A stretch of 42,392 nucleotides of DNA from Alphaproteobacteria bacterium. Its GTDB lineage: Bacteria > Pseudomonadota > Alphaproteobacteria > Rhodospirillales > Rhodospirillaceae. Position numbers and translations under genes: made by a program. Below are positions 16,754-25,196 of the stretch, piece by piece (within the stretch, counting starts at the first letter, position 1; each line of letters starts with the position of its first letter). The notes beneath the pieces were generated by a model. It did not search any database. It was not told the DNA's origin and saw nothing but the letters and a program-made list of their open reading frames with translations. The stretch covers positions 1-42,392 of the forward strand of contig JAUVUZ010000026.1 in assembly GCA_030604885.1 (NCBI GenBank). The letters run 5' to 3'.

Positions 16754-16772
16754 CCGCCGCCGTCAGCGGCGG
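16754..16772. repeat. GC-rich hairpin upstream of the dehydrogenase operon
   Basis: CCGCCGC, loop CGTCA, GCGGCGG. A second inverted repeat, CGGAACC and GGTTCCG (16715-16736), lies just upstream; neither is followed by a T-tract on either strand. They could be protein-binding sites or leader structure for the dehydrogenase operon. Confidence 0.4.
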
Positions 16773-16875
16773 CGGCGGGCCGTTCGCGGTCGACCGCTCG
16801 GCATCCGGACTTCCACCGTTCCCCATGCTGCCCGGCACCGTCCCCTATGCCTCGCAACAGAAGGGACACGCCCCC

Positions 16876-17583
16876 ATGACCGATTCCCGCATGACCTCGC
16901 GGCGCAACCTCCTCAAGGCCTCGGCCACCACGGTGGCGGCCGCCGCCGCGGTCGGCAAGGGCGGGGCCGCCCTCGGCGCGCCGCCGCCCGCCCCGGATCT
17001 CGGCTCCTACGCGCCCAAGGCGTTCTCCGCCGACGAATGGCGCTTTCTCCTCGCCGCCTGCGACCGCCTGATCCCCGACGACGACAGCGGCCCCGGCGCG
17101 CTCGCCGCCAACGTGCCGATCTTCATCGACCGCCAGATTTCCGGAGATTTCGGCAACGCGCGCGACTGGTACATGCAGGGTCCGTTCCCCGAGAACGTCT
17201 CGCCGCTGATGGGCTACCAGGCGCCGCTCACCCCGGCGGAGGTCTACCACCTCGGCATCGCCGCCACCGACGCCTGGTGCCGCGACCGCCACAACGCCCC
17301 GTTCGCCGACCTCGCGCCGGAGCAGAAGGACGCGGTGCTCACCGGCCTCTCCAAGGGCGACATCGCGCTGAGCGGCGTGGATGCGCGGCATTTCTTCGAG
17401 TTCCTGCTGCAGAACACCAAGGAGGGCTTCTTCGCCGACCCGATCCACGGCGGCAACAAGCACATGATCGGCTGGGCGATGATCGGCTTCCCCGGTGCCC
17501 GCGCCTCCTTCCTCGAGTGGGTGGACATCCACAATCAGAAGTATCCCCTCGGGCCGGTGGCCCTCACCGGCGAGCGGAGGTGA
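16876..17583 (+). CDS. Gluconate 2-dehydrogenase subunit 3-type protein (small subunit)
   Basis: A 235-residue small subunit of a membrane-bound three-part dehydrogenase. The N-terminus carries a twin-arginine signal (SRRNLLKASATTVAAAAAVGKGGAA), so the folded complex is exported by Tat; the FAD subunit has no signal of its own and would ride along. The middle has ADEWRFLLAACDRLIPDDDSGPGA and the C-terminus GNKHMIGWAMIGFPGA, both typical of the family. The ATG at 16876 is chosen as the start of the Tat signal; an in-frame ATG at 16825 adds an unlikely N-terminus. It is the first gene of the operon, with the FAD subunit starting 4 bases after its stop. Confidence 0.92.
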   Translation: MTDSRMTSRRNLLKASATTVAAAAAVGKGGAALGAPPPAPDLGSYAPKAFSADEWRFLLAACDRLIPDDDSGPGALAANVPIFIDRQISGDFGNARDWYMQGPFPENVSPLMGYQAPLTPAEVYHLGIAATDAWCRDRHNAPFADLAPEQKDAVLTGLSKGDIALSGVDARHFFEFLLQNTKEGFFADPIHGGNKHMIGWAMIGFPGARASFLEWVDIHNQKYPLGPVALTGERR

Positions 17584-17587
17584 CGCC

Positions 17588-19360
17588 ATGGCGAGACAGG
17601 AGAAACCGGTCGACATCGTGATGATCGGCCTGGGGTGGACCAACGCGATCATGGGCATGGAGCTGGCCTCCACCGGCTTGAGCATCCTCGCCCTGGAGCG
17701 CGGCGAAGACCGCGACACCATGCCCGACTTCGTCTACCCCCGCATGGCCGACGAACTCAGCTACGGCGTCCGCTACAAGCTGATGGTCCGCCCCTCCGAC
17801 AACACCCAGACGATCCGTCACAGTCCCAAGGACACCGCCGTGCCCTACCGGGTGCTGGGGTCGTATCTCCCCGGCACCGGCGTGGGCGGCTCGGGCGTCC
17901 ACTGGAACGGCCACACCTGGCGGCCGCTCGAGGAGGAGTTCCGGCTGCGCTCCTACGTCACCGAGACCTTCGGCGCCAAGACCATCCCCGAGGGCATGAC
18001 GATCGCGGACTACCCGGTCAGCTACGACGAACTCGAAGCCGACTTCGACATGTTCGAGCGGGTGGCGGGCATTTCCGGCAAGGCGGGCAACATCAACGGC
18101 CGGATCCAGGAGGGCGGCAACCCGTTCGAGGCGCCCCGCTCCGGCGAATATCCGATGCCGCCGCTGAAGCGCACCTACAACGACGTGCTGTTCGACGAGG
18201 CGGCGAAGGCGATGGGCTTCCACCCCTTCCCCCTCCCCGCCGCCAACGCCTCGCAGGCCTACACCAACCCTTACGGCCTGACCCTCGGCCCCTGCAACTT
18301 CTGCGGATACTGCGAACGCTACGGCTGCATCAACTATTCGAAGTCGTCGCCGCAGGTGTGCATCCTGCCGCTGCTCAAGCGCCAGCCCAACTTCAGCTAC
18401 CGCACCCGCGCCGATGTGATCCGCATCGACCTCGACAAGGCGCGCAAGCGGGCGGTGGGCGTCACCTACCTCGACGAGAACGACGAGGAGGTGTTCCAGC
18501 CCGCCGACCTGGTGATCCTCGGCAGCTATTCGATCAACAACGTGCGCCTGATGATGCTCTCGGGCATCGGCGAGATCTACGACCCGGCCAAGAACACCGG
18601 CACCCTCGGCCGCAACTACGCCTACCAGATGAACGGCGGCTACACCCTGTTCTTCAAGGACAAATACTTCAACCCCTTCATCGGCGCGGGCGGCAACGGC
18701 CAGTGCATGGACGATTTCGCGATCAGCCGCATCGACTTCGCCAAGGAGGGCTTCATCGGCGGCTCCTACATCAACGCGGCGATGACCCACGGCCAGCCGA
18801 TCCGCAGCCTGCCGCTGCCGAGCGGCAGTCCGTCGTGGGGATCGGGCTGGAAGAAGGCGGCCCAGGAGTGGTACGGCCACGTGATGACGGTCGGCTCCCA
18901 CGGCAGCAACATGGCGTATCGCGATTGCTACCTCGACCTCGACCCCACCTACACCGACCGCCACGGCCTGCCGCTGCTGCGCATGACCTTCGACTGGAAG
19001 GACAACGACGTGCGGATGACCCAGTTCATGAAGAACCGGCTCAAGCCGCTGATGGATTCGATGGGAGCCGACGTGGTGCAGGCGGCGTTCAAGGAGCCGG
19101 GCGCCCATTACGACATCCGCCCCTACCAGACCACCCACAACGTCGGCGGCACGGTGATGGGCCACGACCCCAAGACCAGCGTGCTCAACCGCTATCTCCA
19201 GTCGTGGGAGGTCCACAACCTGTTCGTGATGGGGGCGAGCGCGTTTCCGCAGAACCTCCAGTACAACCCCACCGGGCTGGTGGGCGCCCTCGCCTATTGG
19301 TCGGCCCGCGCGATCCGCGAGGACTACCTCAAGAACCCCCGCCCCCTGGTCGGGGCATGA
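17588..19360 (+). CDS. FAD-dependent GMC-family dehydrogenase large subunit (gluconate-type)
   Basis: A 590-residue GMC oxidoreductase, the catalytic subunit oxidising a sugar or sugar acid and passing electrons to the cytochrome. The N-terminal dinucleotide motif reads GLGWTN, with Asn where the third Gly of GxGxxG is usual. GTGVGGSGVHWNG matches the second flavin motif, and NVGGTVMG with QNLQYNPTGLVGALAYW forms the catalytic C-terminal part. Four cysteines in CNFCGYCERYGC (Cys236, 239, 242, 247) probably bind an iron-sulfur cluster, as reported for related FAD-glucose dehydrogenases. Substrate specificity (gluconate, 2-ketogluconate, other) is not decidable. GGAGG precedes the ATG at 17588. 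Confidence 0.93.
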   Translation: MARQEKPVDIVMIGLGWTNAIMGMELASTGLSILALERGEDRDTMPDFVYPRMADELSYGVRYKLMVRPSDNTQTIRHSPKDTAVPYRVLGSYLPGTGVGGSGVHWNGHTWRPLEEEFRLRSYVTETFGAKTIPEGMTIADYPVSYDELEADFDMFERVAGISGKAGNINGRIQEGGNPFEAPRSGEYPMPPLKRTYNDVLFDEAAKAMGFHPFPLPAANASQAYTNPYGLTLGPCNFCGYCERYGCINYSKSSPQVCILPLLKRQPNFSYRTRADVIRIDLDKARKRAVGVTYLDENDEEVFQPADLVILGSYSINNVRLMMLSGIGEIYDPAKNTGTLGRNYAYQMNGGYTLFFKDKYFNPFIGAGGNGQCMDDFAISRIDFAKEGFIGGSYINAAMTHGQPIRSLPLPSGSPSWGSGWKKAAQEWYGHVMTVGSHGSNMAYRDCYLDLDPTYTDRHGLPLLRMTFDWKDNDVRMTQFMKNRLKPLMDSMGADVVQAAFKEPGAHYDIRPYQTTHNVGGTVMGHDPKTSVLNRYLQSWEVHNLFVMGASAFPQNLQYNPTGLVGALAYWSARAIREDYLKNPRPLVGA

Positions 19361-19371
19361 GGAGGCCGCAG

Positions 19372-20664
19372 ATGAAACCCTCTCTCGCGCTGCCCGCGCT
19401 GCTGCTGGTTCTCGCCGGTCCGGCCCACGGCGCCGCCGACCCCGAAACCGTGGCGCGCGGCAAATATCTCGCCGCCGCGGGCGATTGCGTCGCCTGCCAC
19501 ACCGCGCCCGACGGCCGCCCTTACGCGGGCGGCCGCGCGGTGGAAAGTCCGTTCGGCGACATCTACTCCTCCAACATCACGCCGGACCGCAAGTTCGGCA
19601 TCGGCGACTATTCCCTCGAGGACTTCAGCCGCGCGGTGCGCCTCGGCGTGCGCAAGGACGGCGCGCAGCTCTACCCGGCGATGCCCTATCCCTCCTACGC
19701 CAAGATCTCCGACGCCGACATCGCCGCGCTCTACGCCTTTTTCATGAACGGCATCGAGGCGGTGCCCCAGGCCGCGCCCAAAACCGCGCTGGCGTGGCCG
19801 TTCAGCATGCGCTGGGGGGTCAAGTTCTGGAACTGGGCGTTCGCCCCCGAGGGCGTGAGCGCCCATGCCGAGGCCCCCGACCCGCTCGGCCGCGGCCGCT
19901 ATCTGGTGGAGAGCCTCGGCCACTGCGGCAGCTGCCACACGCCGCGCGGCCTGGCGTTCCAGGAGAAGGGCTACGGCGCCGACGACGAGCACTTCCTCGC
20001 CGGAGCGGAGATCGGCGGTTGGCCGACGCCGTCGCTGCGGGCGGGCGGATCGGGCCGGGGGCTGCCGCAGTGGAGCGAGGACGACATCGTCGAATTCCTC
20101 GCCACCGGCCGCAACCGCTTCGGCGCGGTGGTGGGCGAGATGGAACTGGTGATCACCCACAGCACCTCGCAACTCACCGAGGCGGACAACCGCGCCATCG
20201 CCACGTTCCTCAAATCCCTCCCCGCCCACGCCGACACCTCCGCCGCAGCCCCGGCGGCGGCGCCCGACACCGCCCAGCGCCTCACCGCCGCCAAGGTGGA
20301 CGTGAACTCGGGCGAACGCCTCTACCTCGACAACTGCAACGCCTGCCACTTCGTCGACGGCAAGGGCGCGCCGCCCGCCTTCCCGCCGCTGGCGGGCAAC
20401 ACCCTGGTGGAGGCGGAAAGCCCGAGCGGCGTGATCCACGTGATCCTCTCGGGCGCGCGCCTGCCCTCGACGCCCCGGGCGCCCTCGGACATCGCGATGC
20501 CGAACTTCGACTGGCGGCTGTCCGACGACGAGGTGGCGAAGATCGCCTCGTTCGTGCGGTCGTCGTGGGGGAACCGCGGCGACGCGGTGACGGCGGATCA
20601 GGTGGCGAAGATCCGCAAGGAGATCGGCAAGGTGAAGCCCTCGGCGGCGCCCGACGTGAAATAG
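19372..20664 (+). CDS. Triheme cytochrome c subunit of the dehydrogenase
   Basis: A 430-residue protein with a Sec signal peptide (LALPALLLVLAGPAHGA) and three c-type heme sites: CVACH (Cys39), CGSCH (Cys185) and CNACH (Cys322). This is the electron-transfer subunit that carries electrons from the FAD subunit to the quinone pool or oxidase. The family often has a C-terminal membrane-anchoring segment; here the C-terminus is polar (VKPSAAPDVK), so membrane attachment would be by other means. An AGGAGG ribosome site overlaps the end of the FAD gene, and the ATG at 19372 is unambiguous. It is the last gene of the three-gene operon, ending at a strong hairpin. Confidence 0.95.
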   Translation: MKPSLALPALLLVLAGPAHGAADPETVARGKYLAAAGDCVACHTAPDGRPYAGGRAVESPFGDIYSSNITPDRKFGIGDYSLEDFSRAVRLGVRKDGAQLYPAMPYPSYAKISDADIAALYAFFMNGIEAVPQAAPKTALAWPFSMRWGVKFWNWAFAPEGVSAHAEAPDPLGRGRYLVESLGHCGSCHTPRGLAFQEKGYGADDEHFLAGAEIGGWPTPSLRAGGSGRGLPQWSEDDIVEFLATGRNRFGAVVGEMELVITHSTSQLTEADNRAIATFLKSLPAHADTSAAAPAAAPDTAQRLTAAKVDVNSGERLYLDNCNACHFVDGKGAPPAFPPLAGNTLVEAESPSGVIHVILSGARLPSTPRAPSDIAMPNFDWRLSDDEVAKIASFVRSSWGNRGDAVTADQVAKIRKEIGKVKPSAAPDVK

Positions 20665-20672
20665 GCGCGTGA

Positions 20673-20710
20673 CGGGCGGGGCCGGACAGCCGGCCCCGCC
20701 CGCGCGTTTT
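20673..20710. terminator. Terminator between dehydrogenase operon and dgcA
   Basis: Thirteen-base perfect arms, CGGGCGGGGCCGG (20673-20685) and its complement (20690-20702), loop ACAG, followed by CGCGTTTT on the + strand. It serves the cytochrome gene and may also stop readthrough from the convergent dgcA. Confidence 0.75.
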
Positions 20711-21699
20711 CAGCCCCAGAGATCGGGGAGCGGCGGCTGCACCCGGCCGCGCGCGTAAGAGAGACCGAATTCCCGGTCCTTGGCGAGGATCACCGGACCG
20801 TCGATGTCGCAATAGGTCGCCCGGCTGCCGAGCAGGAATGCCGGAGCCATCGACAGGCTGGTGCCGACCATGCAGCCGACCATCACCTTGAGGTCCGCGT
20901 CCTCGGCCGCCTTGACCATCGCCATCGCCTCGGTCAGGCCGCCGGTCTTGTCGAGCTTGACGTTGACCATGTCGTAGAGCCGGGCGAGGCGCGGGATGTC
21001 CTTGACCGTGTGCGAGGATTCGTCGGCGCAGAGGGGGATCGGGCTGTCGATCCCCTCGAGCGCGTCGTCCTCGCCCGCGGGCAGGGGCTGCTCCACCATC
21101 GCCACGCCGAGATCGGCCAGCGCGCCGAGGGTCGGCAGCAGGTCGTCGGGCGGCAGGGCCTCGTTGGCGTCCACGATCAGGGTCGCGTCGGGGCGCGCCT
21201 TGCGGATCGCCTCGACCCGGGCGAGCGCGCCCTCCGACCCCAGCTTGATCTTCAGGAGCGGGCAGCCCGCCTTGGCCACCGCCTGCGCCGCCATCTTCTC
21301 CGGCAGGTCGAGGGAGAGGGTTTCGGCGGTGGTGAGCGGACCGGGCCGGTCGAGACCGGCGATCTCCCACACCGCGCGTCCCCGCTCCTTCGCCTCCAGG
21401 TCCCAGAAGGCGCAGTCGAGGGCGTTGCGCGCCGCCCCGGGGTGCAGGGCGTCCTGCAACGCCAGCCGGTCGAGACGGCCGGAGGCGAGCCGGGGCGCCA
21501 GCGCCTCGATCTCCGCCACCACGCCCTCCACGCTTTCGCCGTAGCGGGCGTAGGGGACGCACTCGCCGCGCCCGCGCTTGCCGCTGCGGGCATCGGTGAG
21601 CGACACCACCACCACCTCGGCGACGGTGCGGGAGCCTCGCGAGATCGTGAAGCTCCCGGCGATCGGCCAGCTTTCGCGCTGTACGTCAAGCACCCACAT
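20710..21699 (-). CDS. dgcA: N-acetyl-D-glutamate racemase (enolase superfamily, dipeptide epimerase-like)
   Basis: A 329-residue enolase-superfamily protein of the L-Ala-D/L-Glu epimerase branch. Catalytic lysines are seen in LLKIKLG and VNVKLDKTGG, and metal ligands in IVDANEAL, VEQPLP and CADES. Alone it would be called a dipeptide epimerase; next to the DUF1611 gene it matches the described DgcN-DgcA pair, in which DgcN acetylates D-glutamate and DgcA racemises N-acetyl-D-glutamate to the L form. The naming rests on this context. The ATG at 21699 follows GAGGGAG. It begins 11 bases after the dgcN stop, so both are one operon. Confidence 0.87.
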   Translation of the reverse strand: MWVLDVQRESWPIAGSFTISRGSRTVAEVVVVSLTDARSGKRGRGECVPYARYGESVEGVVAEIEALAPRLASGRLDRLALQDALHPGAARNALDCAFWDLEAKERGRAVWEIAGLDRPGPLTTAETLSLDLPEKMAAQAVAKAGCPLLKIKLGSEGALARVEAIRKARPDATLIVDANEALPPDDLLPTLGALADLGVAMVEQPLPAGEDDALEGIDSPIPLCADESSHTVKDIPRLARLYDMVNVKLDKTGGLTEAMAMVKAAEDADLKVMVGCMVGTSLSMAPAFLLGSRATYCDIDGPVILAKDREFGLSYARGRVQPPLPDLWG

Positions 21700-21710
21700 C
21701 TGCGGCTCCC

Positions 21711-22715
21711 TCAGATTTTCGCCAGTTCGGCGACGATCGGGGCGACGCCGTCCTTCAGCGGATCGACGCACGGCAGGCCGAACGCCTTCGAAAGCTCCGC
21801 CTTCATCGTCGCCGCCGCCTCGGGCTTCATCGCCGAGGTGTTGAGGCAGATGCCGACGAAGCGGACCTCCGGGTTGACGAGGCGGGCGTGCACCAGGTTG
21901 AGATCCATGCACGACTTGATGTCGGGTAGCTGGTATTCGGGCAGGCCGCGCATGTGGTCGCGCACCGGGTCGTGGCACAGCACCAGGGCATCCGCCTGGG
22001 CGCCGTGGATCAGCCCCAGCGACACGCCCGCGTAGGACGCGTGGAACAGCGACCCCTGCCCCTCGACGATGTCCCAGTGGTCCGGATCGTTGGCGGGCGA
22101 AAGCCATTCCACCGCGCCGGAAATGAAATCGGCCACCACCGCGTCGACGGAGACGCCCGAACCGGCGATGAAAATGCCGGTCTGACCGGTGGCGCGGAAG
22201 TCCACCTTCATCCCCTGGGCCTTCATCTCCTTCTCGATCGCGAGCGCGGTGTACATCTTGCCCACCGAGCAATCGGTGCCGACCGCCAGCAGGCGCTTGC
22301 CGGTGCGCGGCTTGCCCGAGGCGACCGCGAATTCCTGCGTCGGGTGGCGGACGTCGAACAGCTGGCGGCCGAGCTTGTCGGCATGCGCCTTGATTTCGGG
22401 CACGTCGGCCAGGCGCTGGTGCAGGCCCGCGGCCACGTCCATGCCCAGGTCCATCGCCTCGAGAATCGTCTTGAGCCAGGCGCCGCCGATCACGCCGCCG
22501 CGGTTGGCGACGCCGACGATCAGGGTTTTGGCGCCCTTGGCCGCGGCCTCGGCCACGGTCATGTCGGCGAGGCCGAGGTCGGCCTTGCAGTCGGGCAGGC
22601 GGATCTGCCCCACGCACCACTCCGGCCGCCAGGTGGCGATGCCGCCCGCCGTCTTCGCCGCGAGCTGGTCCGGCGCGTCTCCCAGAAACAGCGCATAAGG
22701 CCGTTCGATCTGCAT
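21711..22715 (-). CDS. dgcN: D-glutamate N-acetyltransferase DgcN (DUF1611)
   Basis: A 334-residue DUF1611 protein. The N-terminal half is Rossmann-like (TLIVGVANRGGVIGGAW) and the C-terminal half has a P-loop-like motif GTDCSVGKMYTALAIEKEM followed by FRATGQTGIFIAGSGVSVDAV and VEGQGSLFHASYAGVSLGL. In marine bacteria the family was described as the acetyltransferase starting D-glutamate catabolism, paired with DgcA. Before that the family was annotated only as a protein of unknown function, so the biochemical call depends on that precedent. The ATG at 22715 follows GAGGAG. The pair may serve recycling of D-Glu from peptidoglycan or from the environment. Confidence 0.87.
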   Translation of the reverse strand: MQIERPYALFLGDAPDQLAAKTAGGIATWRPEWCVGQIRLPDCKADLGLADMTVAEAAAKGAKTLIVGVANRGGVIGGAWLKTILEAMDLGMDVAAGLHQRLADVPEIKAHADKLGRQLFDVRHPTQEFAVASGKPRTGKRLLAVGTDCSVGKMYTALAIEKEMKAQGMKVDFRATGQTGIFIAGSGVSVDAVVADFISGAVEWLSPANDPDHWDIVEGQGSLFHASYAGVSLGLIHGAQADALVLCHDPVRDHMRGLPEYQLPDIKSCMDLNLVHARLVNPEVRFVGICLNTSAMKPEAAATMKAELSKAFGLPCVDPLKDGVAPIVAELAKI

Positions 22716-22906
22716 CTTCTCGTCACTCCTCGTTCCCGATGGTGTTGCTTTCACACAGTCTTGAAGGCCGTACGCCCCGGGGTTTGATCCCGGTGGTCGC
22801 AAGGCCGATTTCGCCACAGGAGAGGGCGACGCTGAACGCGCGCCTCGGCCGCGAATCAATGCACGGCACGGCGGGCGGAGGCAACAGTTTTCCACCTCGC
22901 CCCACC

Positions 22907-22926
22907 CCGGAAACCCCGGTTTCCGG
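22907..22926. promoter_or_regulatory. Perfect palindrome abutting the cheW promoter
   Basis: CCGGAAACC (22907-22915), two central bases CC, and GGTTTCCGG (22918-22926): nine-base perfect arms. The right arm ends exactly where the TTGACA -35 box begins (22927). The position suits an activator touching RNA polymerase or a repressor covering the -35 region. It also lies in the region divergent to dgcN. Confidence 0.6.
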
Positions 22927-22955
22927 TTGACAAAATCCGCATGTTGGCCGGTAAT
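22927..22955 (+). promoter_or_regulatory. Sigma-70-type promoter for cheW
   Basis: A perfect -35 TTGACA (22927-22932), a 17-base spacer, and -10 GGTAAT (22950-22955; 4 of 6). Transcription would begin near 22962, giving a leader of about 46 bases before the cheW ATG. Confidence 0.6.
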
Positions 22956-23007
22956 CGTGATGGGTTCCAATGCGGGAATCCGCACTCGAACGAATGGCCT
23001 CGGTACG

Positions 23008-23496
23008 ATGAACCAGTTGACCACGACGATCCAGGGCCGCAGCGTCGCCGCCGCCGCGACCCACGCCGACGAACAGGTGTTCGTCACCATTTACGTCGCC
23101 AAGCAGCTGTTCGGCATCCCCGTCGAACGGGTGCAGGACATCCTGATCCCCGAGAAGATCGCGCACATCCCGCTCGCGCCGTCCGAGATCGCCGGGGCCA
23201 TCAACCTGCGCGGCCGCATCGTCACCGTGGTCGACGTCCGGCAGTGCCTCGGCCTCAAGCCGCCGCCGGAAGGGACGACGCCGATGTGCGTCACCGTCGA
23301 GCAGGGCGCCGAGCTCTACAGCCTCAAGGTCGATTCCGTCGGCGCGGTGATCACCATGCCGACCGAGCGCATCGAGCGCAACCCCACCACCCTCGACCAG
23401 CGGTGGCGCAGCATCTCCGTGGGCGTGATCCAGCTCGAAGAGGAACTGCTGATCCTCCTCGACATCGATTCGCTGCTGGGCTTCGCCGGTCGCTGA
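23008..23496 (+). CDS. cheW: CheW-like chemotaxis adaptor
   Basis: A 162-residue single-domain CheW. It links chemoreceptors to the kinase CheA through two SH3-like subdomains; typical motifs are TIYVAKQLFGIPVERVQDIL, IAGAINLRGRIVTVVDVRQCLGL and ISVGVIQLEEELLILLDID. The ATG at 23008 is used because the conserved fold begins about 20 residues later; frames further upstream run through the promoter. The ribosome site is weak. No other che gene lies nearby, so it is an orphan adaptor. The EAL gene follows after a terminator, an arrangement suggesting motility or signalling context without co-transcription. Confidence 0.93.
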   Translation: MNQLTTTIQGRSVAAAATHADEQVFVTIYVAKQLFGIPVERVQDILIPEKIAHIPLAPSEIAGAINLRGRIVTVVDVRQCLGLKPPPEGTTPMCVTVEQGAELYSLKVDSVGAVITMPTERIERNPTTLDQRWRSISVGVIQLEEELLILLDIDSLLGFAGR

Positions 23497-23526
23497 GAAT
23501 GGCTTCAGGCCCCGATATTGAGATCG

Positions 23527-23560
23527 AAGCGGCGCACGTTCCGGGCGCCGCTTTTTCTTT
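23527..23560 (+). terminator. Intrinsic terminator after cheW
   Basis: Nine-base perfect arms AAGCGGCGC (23527-23535) and GCGCCGCTT (23545-23553), a 9-base loop, followed by TTTTCTTT. It separates cheW from the EAL gene. Confidence 0.85.
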
Positions 23561-23584
23561 GTCCGGTGGCTCCGGAGCCGGGCG

Positions 23585-25192
23585 ATGACACCCAAACCTT
23601 ACGAACGCTTCCTCTCCCTGGCGTTCTGCTGGGGGGAAATCCTCCTCGAACTCGACGACGAATTCCGCATCGCCTTCGCGGGCGGCCTCACCGAGGCGCT
23701 GTTCGGCAAGGCGCCGGAGGCGTTGCGCGGGTGCGACATTCTCGAACAGTTCGCAAGCTCCACCCGAACCCTGCTGCGCGCCGCCCTCGTCCGCGCGCGC
23801 CTGGGCGGGCGCATCCAGGACCTTTACGTCGCGTTCTCGCGCCACGACCGCCACGAGCAGATCTGCCAGATCGCCGGCTACCACACCCGCAACGAGGTGG
23901 GCGACGGCCGCTTCTTCCTCGCCGTCAAGCTGATGCCCAACGCCTATTTCGACCAGGCGGTGGGCGGCGCCGACGGCTTCGCCGACGCGGAGTCGTTCTG
24001 CGACATGGCCAACGAGGCCCTCTCCCGCCGCCGCGAGGCCCGCCTCACGCTGATCTCGATCCCCGACCTGCAAACCCTGTTCGGCGAGCTTTCGCGCGGC
24101 GAGCAGCGCAGCATCCGCCTCGCGATCGGTTCGTTTCTCGGCGCCCACACCCTCGACGACGCGCGGCCGGGCACCATGGGCCTCGGCAAATACGGCTTCA
24201 TCCACGACGACGGCGCCGACGTGGACGCGATCCGCGACGAGCTGGCCGCGCTGCTGGGCACCGTCGCCCGCGGCCAAAGCCTCGACGTGCGCGCCGCCAC
24301 CATCGCAGGGCACGAGCGCATCCACCCGGACGACCTCGCCAAGGGCATCGTCTTCGCGATCAACCAGTTCAAGGAAAGCGCGGCGGAGGGCCTCACCCTC
24401 TCGGCCCTCAACGCCAACTTCGCGGGCTTCGCCGAGGAAGCGGTCAAGACCGTCACCCTGTTCCGCGACACCATCGGCCGCTCCAACTTCAGCATCGTGT
24501 TCCAGCCGATCGTCTCGCTCGACGACGGCGGCATCCACCATTACGAAGTGCTGAGCCGGTTCAGCGGCCGCTTCGGCGAATCCCCCTATCGCTACATCTG
24601 CTTCGCCGAGGAAACCGGCCTGATCGCCGATTTCGACTTTTCGGTGGTGCAGAAGACCGTCGCCTGGCTCGAAACCCACGGCCGCAACACCGGCCACCGC
24701 TTCGCCGTCAACATGTCGGGCCAGTCGCTGGTCAACCCCGCCTACCGCCAACGCATGGACGACCTGCTGCGGCACAAGCCGTGGCTCAAGGACCGGCTGA
24801 TGGTGGAACTGACGGAATCCTCGCGGGTCGAGGACCTGCACGCCGCCGATCTCTACATCCAGCACCTGCGCGGGCGCGGCGTGCCGGTGTGCCTGGACGA
24901 TTTCGGCGCGGGCGCCGCCAGCTTCAACTACCTCAGCGCCATGGCGGTGGACGTGGTGAAGCTCGACGGCACCGCCATCGACAACACCATCGGCTCGCTC
25001 AGGGGTCGCGCGTTCATGAAGGCGATGGGGTCGTTCTGCCGGGCGCTCGGCGTGCAGACCATCGGCGAGATGATCGACACCCCCGACAAGGTCGCGTTCC
25101 TGAAGGATTGCGACATCGATTTCGCGCAAGGATTCCTGTTCGGCAAGGCCCTGCCGAACCCGGCGGCGGCGGCGGCGTTCGCCCCCGCTTGA
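23585..25192 (+). CDS. EAL-domain cyclic-di-GMP phosphodiesterase
   Basis: A 535-residue protein. Residues 1-125 look like a PAS-type sensor region (WGEILLELDDEFRIAFAGGLTEALFG). Residues of about 130-270 are unassigned and may be a degenerate module. The C-terminal EAL domain (about 300-530) retains the metal and catalytic residues: Glu321 in YEVLSR, NMSG, ELTES, DDFGAG, VKLDG, a late Glu in TIGEMID and QGFLFGK. It is therefore likely an active enzyme hydrolysing cyclic-di-GMP to pGpG, controlling motility or biofilm. No GGDEF motif and no membrane helix are visible. The ATG at 23585 lies 25 bases after the terminator hairpin's T-tract; its own promoter must be within or before that terminator. 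Confidence 0.9.
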   Translation: MTPKPYERFLSLAFCWGEILLELDDEFRIAFAGGLTEALFGKAPEALRGCDILEQFASSTRTLLRAALVRARLGGRIQDLYVAFSRHDRHEQICQIAGYHTRNEVGDGRFFLAVKLMPNAYFDQAVGGADGFADAESFCDMANEALSRRREARLTLISIPDLQTLFGELSRGEQRSIRLAIGSFLGAHTLDDARPGTMGLGKYGFIHDDGADVDAIRDELAALLGTVARGQSLDVRAATIAGHERIHPDDLAKGIVFAINQFKESAAEGLTLSALNANFAGFAEEAVKTVTLFRDTIGRSNFSIVFQPIVSLDDGGIHHYEVLSRFSGRFGESPYRYICFAEETGLIADFDFSVVQKTVAWLETHGRNTGHRFAVNMSGQSLVNPAYRQRMDDLLRHKPWLKDRLMVELTESSRVEDLHAADLYIQHLRGRGVPVCLDDFGAGAASFNYLSAMAVDVVKLDGTAIDNTIGSLRGRAFMKAMGSFCRALGVQTIGEMIDTPDKVAFLKDCDIDFAQGFLFGKALPNPAAAAAFAPA

Positions 25193-25196
25193 AGCG

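Noticed and set aside
22777-22793. Hairpin CCGGG-GTTTGAT-CCCGG with T-arm geometry
   Set aside because: The loop does not match the TTCRA consensus in register and no acceptor, D or anticodon arm surrounds it, so it is not a tRNA.
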